In this document: one piece after another, positions 34,991-43,116 of the stretch
Position numbering within the stretch: position 1 is the first letter of the stretch
Layout of the letters: each line of letters begins with the position of its first letter
From: Photobacterium sanctipauli
GTDB taxonomy: Bacteria > Pseudomonadota > Gammaproteobacteria > Enterobacterales > Vibrionaceae
Assembly: GCF_003026495.1 (NCBI RefSeq)
Contig: NZ_PYMA01000008.1
Location: forward strand, 1 to 64,000
Length of the DNA: 64,000 bases
Reading direction: 5' to 3'
Translations under genes and position numbers: made by a program
The notes under the pieces: generated by a model
Told to the model about the DNA's origin: nothing
Database searches by the model: none
The model's input: the letters and a program-made list of their open reading frames with translations, nothing else

Positions 34991-35096
34991 ACAACTCTAC
35001 CGTTGTACCAGCCACTTTAAACAACATATTAGTTGTAAAATGCCCACCTAACAACTTTAAGATTGTATATCTCATTATAAACAACTCAGGAGTTGT
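34991..35096 (-). promoter_or_regulatory. four-site HipB operator array, ACAAC-N6-GTTGT every 30 bp
   Basis: 16-bp sites at 34991-35006 (ACAACTCTACCGTTGT), 35021-35036 (ACAACATATTAGTTGT), 35051-35066 (ACAACTTTAAGATTGT, one mismatch) and 35081-35096 (ACAACTCAGGAGTTGT). Start-to-start spacing is exactly 30 bp, about three helical turns. They fill the region directly upstream of hipB, so cooperative autorepression is likely. Confidence 0.85.
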
Positions 35097-35253
35097 TCCA
35101 TTAAGATAGATGAGAGAGTTAGATTCTGAGGGAATGCGCCCTATTTAGGTGAAAATGGGGGTAACCGTAAAGAATAGATCCACCGGAAGGTACATCAATG
35201 AAAATCAATATAATTTAAATTAAAGCATATGGTTAAGATGAAAGATCAACGTA

Positions 35254-35268
35254 CGCCAGCCCACCAAA
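35254..35268 (+). repeat. attR2: third, imperfect copy of the ssrA att core
   Basis: CGCCAGCCCACCAAA, identical to the att core except for one missing T. It precedes a hairpin like the one after attR1. Confidence 0.75.
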
Positions 35269-35275
35269 CTTTTAA

Positions 35276-35309
35276 AAAGGGCAGCCACTCAGTCAGTGGC
35301 TGCCCTTTT
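35276..35309. terminator. terminator after attR2
   Basis: AAAGGGCAGCCACT-CAGTC-AGTGGCTGCCCTTTT. It sits between attR2 and the ThrE-type gene. Probably the descendant of the original ssrA 3' flank terminator. Confidence 0.85.
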
Positions 35310-35334
35310 GCTTTAAGCCTGCTTGGTGAGCTGT

Positions 35335-36498
35335 TTAACGATCGATCTTCGGTGAGTAAATGGAATAAGCCGTGATCTGGCCGGCCACAATCGCCGAGAA
35401 CATGAAGATGGCAGATAAGCCGATATTCGGGATCGGCAAGATAGATTGCTCAAATACTGACTGGCTAGCGCTGATCAACACTCGACTTCCGGGTACCAGA
35501 ATGATGATCCCCTGCACGATGTAGATTGAGCCCGTCAGATTAAGCAGCTTCGCGATTTTTGTGCCGTACAGGGTGATCAACACAGTCGTGACCCAAGTCC
35601 CTACCACCCAGTCACCACCAAAGCCCAAGTACATTGGCCCCCACATGCCCAGTACCGCAACCGGCAGCCCAAGCAAGATGTCTTTTGGACGCGCGTTGAA
35701 AATCACCCCAATCGACGTTGAGATCAATACCAAGCCAAATACATGTAACCATAACGGTATTTCATTGGTGTAAGGGATGGTATCCACAGCGCCCCACCAA
35801 GCCTCACCAACACTTAAGCCAATCATCACCCCAATAAACAGCTTGAGTAACGTCAGCATACTTTGCCCCAGCAAGGCAGTACCCGAGACTAAATCATTAA
35901 ATGCCAAACATTCCAACGAGTTGGCTATCGACAAGCCGGGCACAAACAAAACGATGGAGGCGATACAGAGCGCCCAGACAGGCACATTAATGCCAAGGCT
36001 CACTATGAAGGCGACAAACAAGCCAGTCAGTAATGCCGCAATAAACTCGACGGCAATAGCACGACGGCCATGGCAAACCAGCTGCACTAACCAAACCACA
36101 AACCCTAGAAAAGTCGCGTAGCCCACCGCTTCAAGGGTACTGCCAACCAACATCAGATAAGCTGGCGGGATCCCCATATTGGCCAGTGCCACCACCCAAC
36201 CCGGGTAATGAAAGTTCTGCGCTGGCTTTTCTTTGCGAGGCTGATTAATGCGATCAATGGTGTTGGCCAGAAGGGCTAGGTCAATTGAAGCAGGTTTGTG
36301 GCGTTTTAGTACCACGGTATCTCGCTTGCCAAGAAACTGGTAGTTAATCGAAGTTGGCATGGCCTGCACCATGACTTCCGCGCCATATTTTTTGGCATAG
36401 TGCTGAGTATACCTTTCCACCTTATAGGATGGGCATCCACAGCGATGCAGCGTATCCCCAATTTCTACAACTTTATTGATGATATATTGTGAAGCCAT
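35335..36498 (-). CDS. ThrE-type threonine/serine exporter family protein
   Basis: A 387-aa integral membrane protein joining the two ThrE domains (DUF1212-like N-terminal and DUF3815-like C-terminal parts). The N terminus has LHRCGCPSYKVERYTQHYAKKYG and VVLKRHKPASIDLALL. About ten hydrophobic segments follow from residue ~110, with FVPGLSIANSLECL and LVPGSRVLISASQ. The family exports threonine and serine or related compounds. The ATG at 36498 is preferred to an upstream TTG. It flanks the island insertion; probably core. Confidence 0.85.
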   Translation of the reverse strand: MASQYIINKVVEIGDTLHRCGCPSYKVERYTQHYAKKYGAEVMVQAMPTSINYQFLGKRDTVVLKRHKPASIDLALLANTIDRINQPRKEKPAQNFHYPGWVVALANMGIPPAYLMLVGSTLEAVGYATFLGFVVWLVQLVCHGRRAIAVEFIAALLTGLFVAFIVSLGINVPVWALCIASIVLFVPGLSIANSLECLAFNDLVSGTALLGQSMLTLLKLFIGVMIGLSVGEAWWGAVDTIPYTNEIPLWLHVFGLVLISTSIGVIFNARPKDILLGLPVAVLGMWGPMYLGFGGDWVVGTWVTTVLITLYGTKIAKLLNLTGSIYIVQGIIILVPGSRVLISASQSVFEQSILPIPNIGLSAIFMFSAIVAGQITAYSIYSPKIDR

Positions 36499-36878
36499 AG
36501 CCAGATCAGAGTGAGTCAAAAACGCCCGTAAGGTAACAAATAAGTGCCACAGATACGAGTGAGTATAGTCTCATAATTGGCATTATATCTAAGTCGTTTC
36601 GCCTACAATCAATTTCTGCCGTTTAGTGCTGTTAAGTCATTGAAGTTAATATGCTAATCATTGCTCAACAGCACGATTAACCTCAGCCACTCGCATTGAT
36701 AACCACATCTTAAAAATCAAAAACTTAAACAACTCACCCACTTTTATTAGCAACATCGAGAGATTGTCATTTTTACTTACTTCCTCCCATCTCTCACTTA
36801 TCGCGCCCACTTGCAAAATGTGACTTATAGTCCGTGGACCTAAAAGCTACAGGCTAAGACTATATCGTTCATAAATAA
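36499..36878. other. intergenic region between the exporter and the second C gene
   Basis: Divergent promoter region. It holds C-box C (36818-36837). The left part, 36520-36800, is AT-rich and without a supported gene. Confidence 0.5.
36818..36837 (+). promoter_or_regulatory. C-box C: controller-protein operator upstream of the second C gene
   Basis: ATGTGACTTATAGTCCGTGG, identical to C-boxes A and B. GACTTATAGTC spans 36822-36832. A TATATC -10-like element lies at 36861-36866 and the ATG at 36879, so the mRNA would be nearly leaderless, as for several C genes. Confidence 0.8.
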
Positions 36879-37130
36879 ATGAATATCTGGATTATTGTGA
36901 ACGAGTCAATACTGGGCCCCTTTGGCCTGCATATTAAACAATTGAGGCTAAAAGCAGGGCTTAGTCAGGAAGAGCTGGCAGCTAAATGTGGACTTGATCG
37001 CACTTATATTAGCGGCATTGAACGAGGCCTACGCAATGTCAGTATCGTCAATATTTTCCGTATCGCGGATGCATTATCACTTCCACCAGCCAAGTTACTA
37101 GAGTTTGAATGTGAGAGTGAACATGAGTAA
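36879..37130 (+). CDS. controller (C) protein homologue 2, XRE family
   Basis: An 83-aa single-domain HTH protein. LKAGLSQEELAAKCGLDRTYISGIERGLRNVSI gives the Esp1396I-type recognition helix (DRTYISGIER). It has no visible ribosome site and sits ~45 bp downstream of C-box C, consistent with a leaderless, self-activated C gene. An in-frame GTG at 36897 is an alternative start. Its end overlaps the next gene (ATGAGTAA) by 8 bp, so the nuclease-helicase gene is translationally coupled. No methyltransferase is adjacent. Confidence 0.82.
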   Translation: MNIWIIVNESILGPFGLHIKQLRLKAGLSQEELAAKCGLDRTYISGIERGLRNVSIVNIFRIADALSLPPAKLLEFECESEHE

Positions 37131-39081
37131 CCGTTCATTCTACTCTTCATCGCTGGCTGACTTTTTTTACACAACCGCCAGCGATATTATTGGAATATTG
37201 ACTCAAAGACACACTCAACAGCTAGAAAACCAACAAACCCAAGCTTGGGCTAGCCAAGTTCAAATCATTCAGCGCTCGCTTGCAGACTTACCAACCGATA
37301 ATGGACACATCTTCTTTGAGTTTATGATCCCTCGTATGAGAAGAAGAGCTGATGTTGTTGTTACTTATGCCGGTATCGTCTTCGTTATTGAGTTTAAAGT
37401 CGGTGCCACTCATTACCATCAAGCTGATGTTAGGCAAGCGCATGGTTACGCTTTAGATTTAAAAAACTTTCATCGCGGCAGCCACCACACACCGATCATC
37501 CCGATACTCATTGCAACTCAAGCAAAAGCCGAAGTATGCAATCTCGAATTAGCTCACGATCAAGTCGCAAAGCCTATTTTGAGCAATGGTGGCGATCTAG
37601 CTACTATCGTTGAATATTGTGCCAAACAAATTCAAGCAACTCGCTTTGATGGTAAAGATTGGGCGCACAGTGGTTACCTTCCTACTCCCACTATCGTAGA
37701 AGCGGCACAAGCGCTATATGCTAACCATGACGTTGAAGATATTGCCCGTAACGAGGCCGATACCCTGAACCTAGGGGTAACTAGCAATGTACTGCTTGAA
37801 CTCATCCATAACGCAAGAACGTAAAAGCAAAAGCTGATTTGTTTTGTCACAGGGGTGCCAGGAGCTGGTAAGACGCTTGTTGGCCTTAACATTGCCAATA
37901 CGCACTCTAATCCAGATGATAATGAGTACTCAGTATTTTTAAGTGGCAATGGTCCACTGGTGACAGTATTGCAAGAAGCTCTCGCCATCGATAAGGCAAA
38001 TCGCACGGGTATAACGAAAGCAGCAGCCCGACGCGAAACCTCACAATTCATTCAAAACATTCATCGTTTTAGGGATGATGCTTTAGGCGGCGATCTCCCT
38101 CCAGAGAAGGTAGCCATTTTTGATGAAGCACAGCGAGCATGGGATTCAGAACAAGCTTCTCGATTCATGCAGAAAAAACGGAATCAACCGGATTTTAATA
38201 AGTCAGAGCCTGAGTTTCTTATTGAAGTAATGGATCATCATGAAGACTGGGCTGTCATTATAGCCTTGATTGGTGGAGGCCAAGAAATCAACACGGGTGA
38301 AGCAGGTCTTACTGGCTGGCTATCTGCACTCAATGAGCACTTTCCTCACTGGCAAGTCTATTGCTCAGAGCAGTTACTTCAAGGCGAGTATATTTCAGAT
38401 AACATGACCACGGAAAGCTTGAGTCATGTACATAAATTACCGAGCTTACACCTCGCCACCTCAATGCGATCTTTTAGGGCAGAAAAGCTATCTAGTTTTG
38501 TCCATTATGTGATAGCAGGTGATCCAGCGAAAGCATCGCAACTATCCGTTGATTTACATCAGCAATACCCGTTGCTTATTACTCGGGACTTAGCCAAAGC
38601 GAAGCAATGGGTTAAAAACCAAGCAAGAGCAACAGAAAGCGCAGGGTTGCTAGCTTCTTCTAACGGTATTCGCTTAAAAGCTGAAGGGATCTTTGTAAAA
38701 AACAAGTTTGACCCAACATCTTGGTTTTTAAGCCCACACAATGACATCCGCTCTTGCCACTTTCTTGAGGATGTAGCAACGGAGTTTGATGTTCAAGGCC
38801 TCGAACTAGATTGGTGCCTAGTCGGTTGGGATGCGGATTATCGCCATAACGGTAAACACTTCGAACACTGGCGATTTAAAGGCACCCGCTGGGAGCAAAG
38901 AAAAAAAGAAGATGATCGCAAATTCCTTGAAAATGCATACCGCGTGCTACTCACTAGAGCTCGCCAAGGTATGATTATTTTTATTCCTGAAGGCGATGAC
39001 AACGACATAACAAGACCGAAAGACTTCTACAGCCATACTTACCAATATCTACAAGCGTGTGGCTTTAAAGTTCTAGACTAA
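37123..39081 (+). pseudogene. nuclease-helicase (DUF2075 type) interrupted by one in-frame stop
   Basis: One frame of ~652 codons, broken by a single TAA at 37822-37824. The first part (37123-37821, 233 codons) has a PD-(D/E)xK-like domain: HIFFEFMIPRMRRRADVVVT, then VFVIEFKVGA. The second part continues in frame: the Walker A GVPGAGKT starts at ~37849, DEAQRAWD near 38124, then a DUF2075 helicase end, FDVQGLELDWCLVGWD and AYRVLLTRARQGMIIF. The first in-frame initiator after the stop is a GTG at 37855, inside Walker A, so a separate downstream product would lack part of its P-loop. A CAA to TAA change is the simplest explanation. Unless the stop is read through, the full protein is lost. A terminator hairpin follows. 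Confidence 0.8.
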
Positions 39082-39093
39082 AGCAATACTCAA

Positions 39094-39116
39094 AAGAGGC
39101 TAGCCAATAGCCTCTT
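39094..39116 (+). terminator. terminator after the nuclease-helicase gene
   Basis: AAGAGGCTA-GCCAA-TAGCCTCTT followed by AAAATTTT; a 9-bp perfect stem just after the stop codon. Confidence 0.65.
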
Positions 39117-39426
39117 AAAATTTTAGCCCGCCAAAAGTTGATGGATATAACTCATTGTTTCTCATAAACAAAACCTTACACCGTTGAGTTAAGCCATTAA
39201 ATATCAATCACTTAAAACAAGCACTGCAAGATCAGGCGAATTTCTTATCGGGCGATTAAACTCTTTCAAACACGTCGCCAACCCGTCTCGAACAATTTAC
39301 CAACAAGTCAGAATTAAACACTTAACATTTGAATTATTACAGTGATTAACACCACGAAACTGGTCGAAGATCAAAGACGAAATCATAATTTGACATAAGA
39401 TGTCCCCAATAATTGGAGGTGCTTTA
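39117..39426. other. intergenic region upstream of the peptidase gene
   Basis: About 310 bp without a supported gene on either strand. It should contain the right boundary of the accessory module and the promoter of the M20 peptidase gene. I see no clear repeats. Confidence 0.4.
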
Positions 39427-40533
39427 ATGGCAAATATCAATCAGGACCGTCTGGTCCAACACTTTATTGATCTTGTGAAGATCGACAGCGAATCACGTAA
39501 CGAGAAAGCAATTGCTGAAACGCTAGCAGAGCAGCTAAGCGAGATTGGTTTCGCGGTACAGAAACTACCGGTTCCTGCTGAGATCTCAAATGGCTTCAAT
39601 ATCTATGCCAAACTAGAAGGCAAGCTTGAAGGTACAATCCTACTTAGCTGCCACATGGATACAGTTACTCCGGGTAACGGTATCGAGCCAATTATTGAAG
39701 ATGGCATCATCCGCTCTAAAGGCGACACAATTCTAGGTGGTGACGACAAGTCTGGTATCGCAGCTATCATGGAAGCGGTACGTTGCATCAAGGCTGACGG
39801 TCGTGATCACCAAACTATCGAACTAGCATTCACCGTGTACGAAGAAGGCGGCCTTCACGGCTCTCAGAACTTCGACATGAGCAAGGTTGAATCGCTAACG
39901 GGTATCGTATTCGATTCTGGTGGCCCAATCGGCACCATCATCACAACGGCACCAGGTCAGCAGAACCTGAAAGTAAACATCACAGGTAAGCCTGCGCACG
40001 CTGGCCTTGCTCCGGAAGAAGGCATCAACGCCCTAACGGTAGCTGCTGATGCAATCACTAACATGAAGCTGTCTCGCATCGACGAAGAAACGACAGCGAA
40101 CATCGGTGTGGTTAAAGGTGGTCAGGCAACAAACATCGTTATGCCTGAGCTATACATCGAAGCGGAAGCGCGCTCTCTGGATGACGACAAGCTACAAGCA
40201 CAAGTTGATCACATGATCAGCACGTTTGAAGCAGCGGCTGAGAAGCACGGCGCAGAAATCAACATTGCATCTAAACGTGCTTACAACGCTTACCGCATTG
40301 CTGACGAAGACTCGCACGTAGCGAAAATCAAGGCTGCATTCGAAGTTAACGGCATCGAGCCGATGACCAAGCCAACTGGCGGTGGTAGCGACGCTAACAT
40401 CTTCAACAGCAAAGGTCTGAAAACAGTGAACCTATCTACTGGTATGGCGAAAGTACACACCACTGAAGAGTTCATCAAAATCGAGGACATGGCAGAGATT
40501 ACAGAATTCCTGTACACCTACCTAACTCGCTAA
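39427..40533 (+). CDS. M20 family metallopeptidase, PepT-like
   Basis: A 368-aa zinc peptidase, related to tripeptidase T. Metal and catalytic motifs: LLSCHMDTVTPG (~75-86), GDTILGGDDKSGIAA (~105-120), TVYEEGGLHGS (~139-149), FDSGGPIG, and the dimerisation region LNVNI-type lid, here LKVNITGKPAHAGLAPEEGI, followed by GGGSDANIFN. The ATG at 39427 has GGAGGTG upstream. Cytosolic peptide degradation is the likely role. Codon use is that of highly expressed core genes here. Confidence 0.88.
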   Translation: MANINQDRLVQHFIDLVKIDSESRNEKAIAETLAEQLSEIGFAVQKLPVPAEISNGFNIYAKLEGKLEGTILLSCHMDTVTPGNGIEPIIEDGIIRSKGDTILGGDDKSGIAAIMEAVRCIKADGRDHQTIELAFTVYEEGGLHGSQNFDMSKVESLTGIVFDSGGPIGTIITTAPGQQNLKVNITGKPAHAGLAPEEGINALTVAADAITNMKLSRIDEETTANIGVVKGGQATNIVMPELYIEAEARSLDDDKLQAQVDHMISTFEAAAEKHGAEINIASKRAYNAYRIADEDSHVAKIKAAFEVNGIEPMTKPTGGGSDANIFNSKGLKTVNLSTGMAKVHTTEEFIKIEDMAEITEFLYTYLTR

Positions 40534-40540
40534 GATCATC

Positions 40541-40565
40541 ACGGCGGATATACCTTATCCGCCGT
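40541..40565 (+). terminator. hairpin after the peptidase gene
   Basis: ACGGCGGATA-TACCT-TATCCGCCGT region: a 9-10-bp stem just after the stop codon, followed by ATTCCTCTCTT. The T tract is imperfect. Confidence 0.65.
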
Positions 40566-41061
40566 ATTCCTCTCTTATCCCGCCAAGGAATACCACCTTA
40601 ATTGTTGATAAACCAAGACGATAAACCCGTCTTTCCCTCGGCTTCACCTTATCCATCCCCACCTATTTTAATGCTCAAAACCGCCGCAACCCTGTCAAAA
40701 AAACGTCACCCTGCCGTCATTATTCGACAAAACAGACAGAAACAAACAAAACCAATAAAATTCAATTATTTAAAATTATTTTGATTGTTTTTTATACCCG
40801 TCTTACTGAAGCGCCCGCTCTTCCTTACCCAACAAAAAGTGATCTTGCTCCAACCATCAAATATGCGCAAAATCTTTTTTCACCAGGTAAATTTTGTCCC
40901 TTTTTTTACCCATCTTGTTAATTAGGGATATTCCTTTAACGAAACCAATCGCATTTTCTATACCTACCCGCTGCCTTTAATACTGTTATCAGTAAAATCA
41001 TTTATGACTTTTAAGAATGCGTTTTGCGTTCAACACGATTTAAAGCAGGAAGCTAGTGACT
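40566..41061. other. ~500 bp intergenic region upstream of the HTH regulator
   Basis: No supported gene. The middle part is AT-rich (around 40735-40800 and 40860-40960) and presumably includes the regulator promoter. Confidence 0.4.
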
Positions 41062-41700
41062 ATGGAATATTTAGATAGAATTAAGCGATTAGCTAAAATT
41101 CAGGGGATCAGCCAGAAGCAGCTCGGCGAAGCCCTCGATTTACAGCAAGGTACAATGAGCCGGAAGTTATCGGGCAAATACGGTATCGAAGTTCGTGAGC
41201 TTGAAAAAATTGCCGAAGCACTAAGTACCTCAATCAGCTACTTGCTAACAGGGCAAGTTGATACCGGTACACAAGCAACGACAACCATCAACAATGAGTC
41301 AGCGCAAGGTACCACCAGCACCTATATCCCAATCATCCATCGCAAAGACTTTTTGTCATACAGCAGCGGTGCCACGGTCGATGTGGTAAGCAAGCGTGCA
41401 ATCCCGAGCAACCTAGCTCGCGAAGAGTGCCTTGGGTTGTTGATTGATAATGAAAATATTGCCCAGTGCGCGCCTGTTGGAAGCTATGCCTTGGCCACCC
41501 GTGAAGCAACCTACCGCCCAAAACAGCCGGTATTTGCCTCGGTACGCGGCAGTGAGCCTGATTTCTACCATATGACCCAACTGGCCGATGGCGTGGTATT
41601 TTCGACCTCGCAGCCTGACTTCCCTAACTTGTTCGTCAGTAACGGGGAGTTTCAGATCCACGGTTACATTATCCAATCAGATTGGGCATTCGACCGTTAA
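41062..41700 (+). CDS. HTH (XRE) transcriptional regulator with S24/CI-like C-terminal domain
   Basis: A 212-aa protein. Residues 1-65 are an XRE HTH (IKRLAKIQGISQKQLGEALD, GTMSRKLSGKYGI). The C-terminal part (~90-205) has the arrangement of an S24/LexA-like domain: YIPIIHRKDF, ECLGLLIDNENIAQCAPVGS, FQIHGYIIQSDW. The catalytic Ser of self-cleaving S24 peptidases (GxSM) is not seen. The ATG at 41062 has AGGAAG 9 nt upstream; an in-frame GTG two codons earlier is less likely. Targets unknown. Confidence 0.75.
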   Translation: MEYLDRIKRLAKIQGISQKQLGEALDLQQGTMSRKLSGKYGIEVRELEKIAEALSTSISYLLTGQVDTGTQATTTINNESAQGTTSTYIPIIHRKDFLSYSSGATVDVVSKRAIPSNLAREECLGLLIDNENIAQCAPVGSYALATREATYRPKQPVFASVRGSEPDFYHMTQLADGVVFSTSQPDFPNLFVSNGEFQIHGYIIQSDWAFDR

Positions 41701-41809
41701 TTTCTGCGACAGCCTGTCTACCTCCCTCTCCCTACGAGGGAGCACCAAGCCCAATGGCGGCGTGACAATACGTCGCCATTCAGTACAATAATCGGCATTC
41801 AAACAACGG

Positions 41810-42352
41810 ATGTCTGCCATGCCAACGATTATTGTTGCTTCAACCAATCCAGCCAAAATTTCAGCGGTAGAGTCCGCTTTTCAACAAGCTTTTCCTGAGC
41901 AAGCTTTTTCTATTGAAGGGATCAGCGTTGCCAGCGAAGTGCGCGACCAGCCAATGTGTGCAGATGAAACCTTGCGAGGTGCCCGCAACCGGGTGAAGAA
42001 CGCCCGCCAAGTGGTGACTGATGCTGATTTCTATGTCGGGTTAGAGGCAGGTATCGACGGTAATTTTACTTTTGCGTGGATGGTTATCGAAAGCGGCGAA
42101 CAGCGCGGAGAAGCCCGCTCGGCATCCTTGCCGCTTCCGCCACAGGCGCTGAACAAGCTGCATCAGGGTGAGGAGCTGGGCGACGTGATGGACGAGATGT
42201 TCAACCAAACCAATATAAAGCAGAAAGGCGGGGCAATTGCGATGCTCACCAACCACCTGCTTAGCCGCAGCTCGGTTTACCAGCAGGCACTGATCCTGGC
42301 GCTGATCCCATTTATCAACCCGGGACTATTCCAAGATTCGGCGGCAAAGTAA
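41810..42352 (+). CDS. yjjX: inosine/xanthosine triphosphatase YjjX
   Basis: A 180-aa NTPase that removes non-canonical ITP and XTP. Family signatures: VASTNPAKISAVESAFQQ, EVRDQPMCADETLRGARNR, ADFYVGLEAGID, FAWMVI and ENIKQKGG-like NIKQKGGAIAMLT. The second ATG, at 41819, could be the true start. It lies next to trpR, as in Vibrio. Confidence 0.92.
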   Translation: MSAMPTIIVASTNPAKISAVESAFQQAFPEQAFSIEGISVASEVRDQPMCADETLRGARNRVKNARQVVTDADFYVGLEAGIDGNFTFAWMVIESGEQRGEARSASLPLPPQALNKLHQGEELGDVMDEMFNQTNIKQKGGAIAMLTNHLLSRSSVYQQALILALIPFINPGLFQDSAAK

Positions 42353-42422
42353 TCGATTATTAAAAGCACCTCCCCTTTTCAAGGGGAGCCTACTCATGTA
42401 GATATAATGCTGGGAGGGGTTA

Positions 42423-42688
42423 AACCACCAATCCTCACCGCAAACGTTCAGCAATAAGGATCCAACCCCATCTAACTTCCCCTTATTTCAACAACCTCGA
42501 TCTCATGACTCATGGCGTCCAAGGGGAAGGACTTGTTCGGAGCTAGCTGATACTCAACCACCAATCCCCACCGCAAGCACCCAACAATAGGGATCCAACC
42601 CCATCTAACTTCCCCTTGTTTCAACAACCTCGATCTCATGACTCATGGCGCCCAAGGGGAAGAACTTGTTCTGAGCTTGCTGTTATTA
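42423..42688. repeat. 133-bp tandem direct repeat, two copies
   Basis: Copy 1 is 42423-42555, copy 2 is 42556-42688. They begin AACCACCAATCC and share GGATCCAACCCCATCTAAC, TTTCAACAACCTCGATCTC and CATGACTCATGGCG; roughly 15 differences are scattered between them. Just left, CTCCCCTTTTCAAGGGGAG (42369-42387) is a palindromic block. It fills the gap between the convergent yjjX and trpR. No coding frame runs through it. Confidence 0.85.
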
Positions 42689-42714
42689 CCGCACACTACT
42701 AAGAGGGATAGTTG

Positions 42715-43032
42715 CTAGCCTTTCGGGCGCTGTTGCTCCAGCAAGTTGGCCAACCACGCCTTGGTTTCATCATCATGATGCTTTAGCTCATTCGAGCCGC
42801 GGGTAATGGTCGCCACACCCACGCCCAATAGTTCGCTGATCTTACGCTGGCTGCGCTCACCATTTAGCAATTCATGCAGAATATTGACGCGGGAAAGCAA
42901 TACAGTGCGCTCGTCAGGCGTTAGCAACAACCTTAGCATGGTGTCGTCTTTCTCTTCACTGGCCGCCTGGCGCAAAATATCAACAACCTGTTGCCACTCA
43001 GAAAATTCCGGCGTTTCTTGGATATTCGACAT
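42715..43032 (-). CDS. trpR: Trp operon repressor
   Basis: A 105-aa TrpR. It has LLLTPDERTVLLSRVNILHE and the HTH QRKISELLGVGVATITRGSN. With tryptophan it represses trp genes. It follows slt on the same strand, as in E. coli. A perfect palindromic operator lies 18 bp upstream of the start, predicting autorepression. Confidence 0.95.
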   Translation of the reverse strand: MSNIQETPEFSEWQQVVDILRQAASEEKDDTMLRLLLTPDERTVLLSRVNILHELLNGERSQRKISELLGVGVATITRGSNELKHHDDETKAWLANLLEQQRPKG

Positions 43033-43049
43033 GTCATCCTCATCATGAT

Positions 43050-43067
43050 GTACTCGTTCTCGAGTAC
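43050..43067 (-). promoter_or_regulatory. TrpR operator of trpR
   Basis: GTACTCG-TTCT-CGAGTAC, a perfect inverted repeat containing the GTACT/AGTAC arms of the trp operator, directly upstream of the trpR ATG. Confidence 0.75.
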
Positions 43068-43116
43068 TGATTCTATCTGTTTCCGAACGGCTAACCTAGT
43101 ACCGATTTCATAATTT

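Larger units (their letters stand above)
33287..35268. mobile_element. 2 kb hipBA insertion between two att copies, no integrase
   Basis: The segment from attR1 to an imperfect third att copy (35254-35268) holds only a terminator and hipBA. No recombinase is present, so it would need integrase in trans, e.g. from the neighbouring island. It may be a satellite element or a remnant of an earlier insertion at ssrA. Confidence 0.6.

Noticed and set aside
37855..39081. Independent gene starting at the GTG in GVPGAGKT
   Set aside because: The start would fall inside the Walker A motif and there is no ribosome site; it is the continuation of the interrupted upstream frame.
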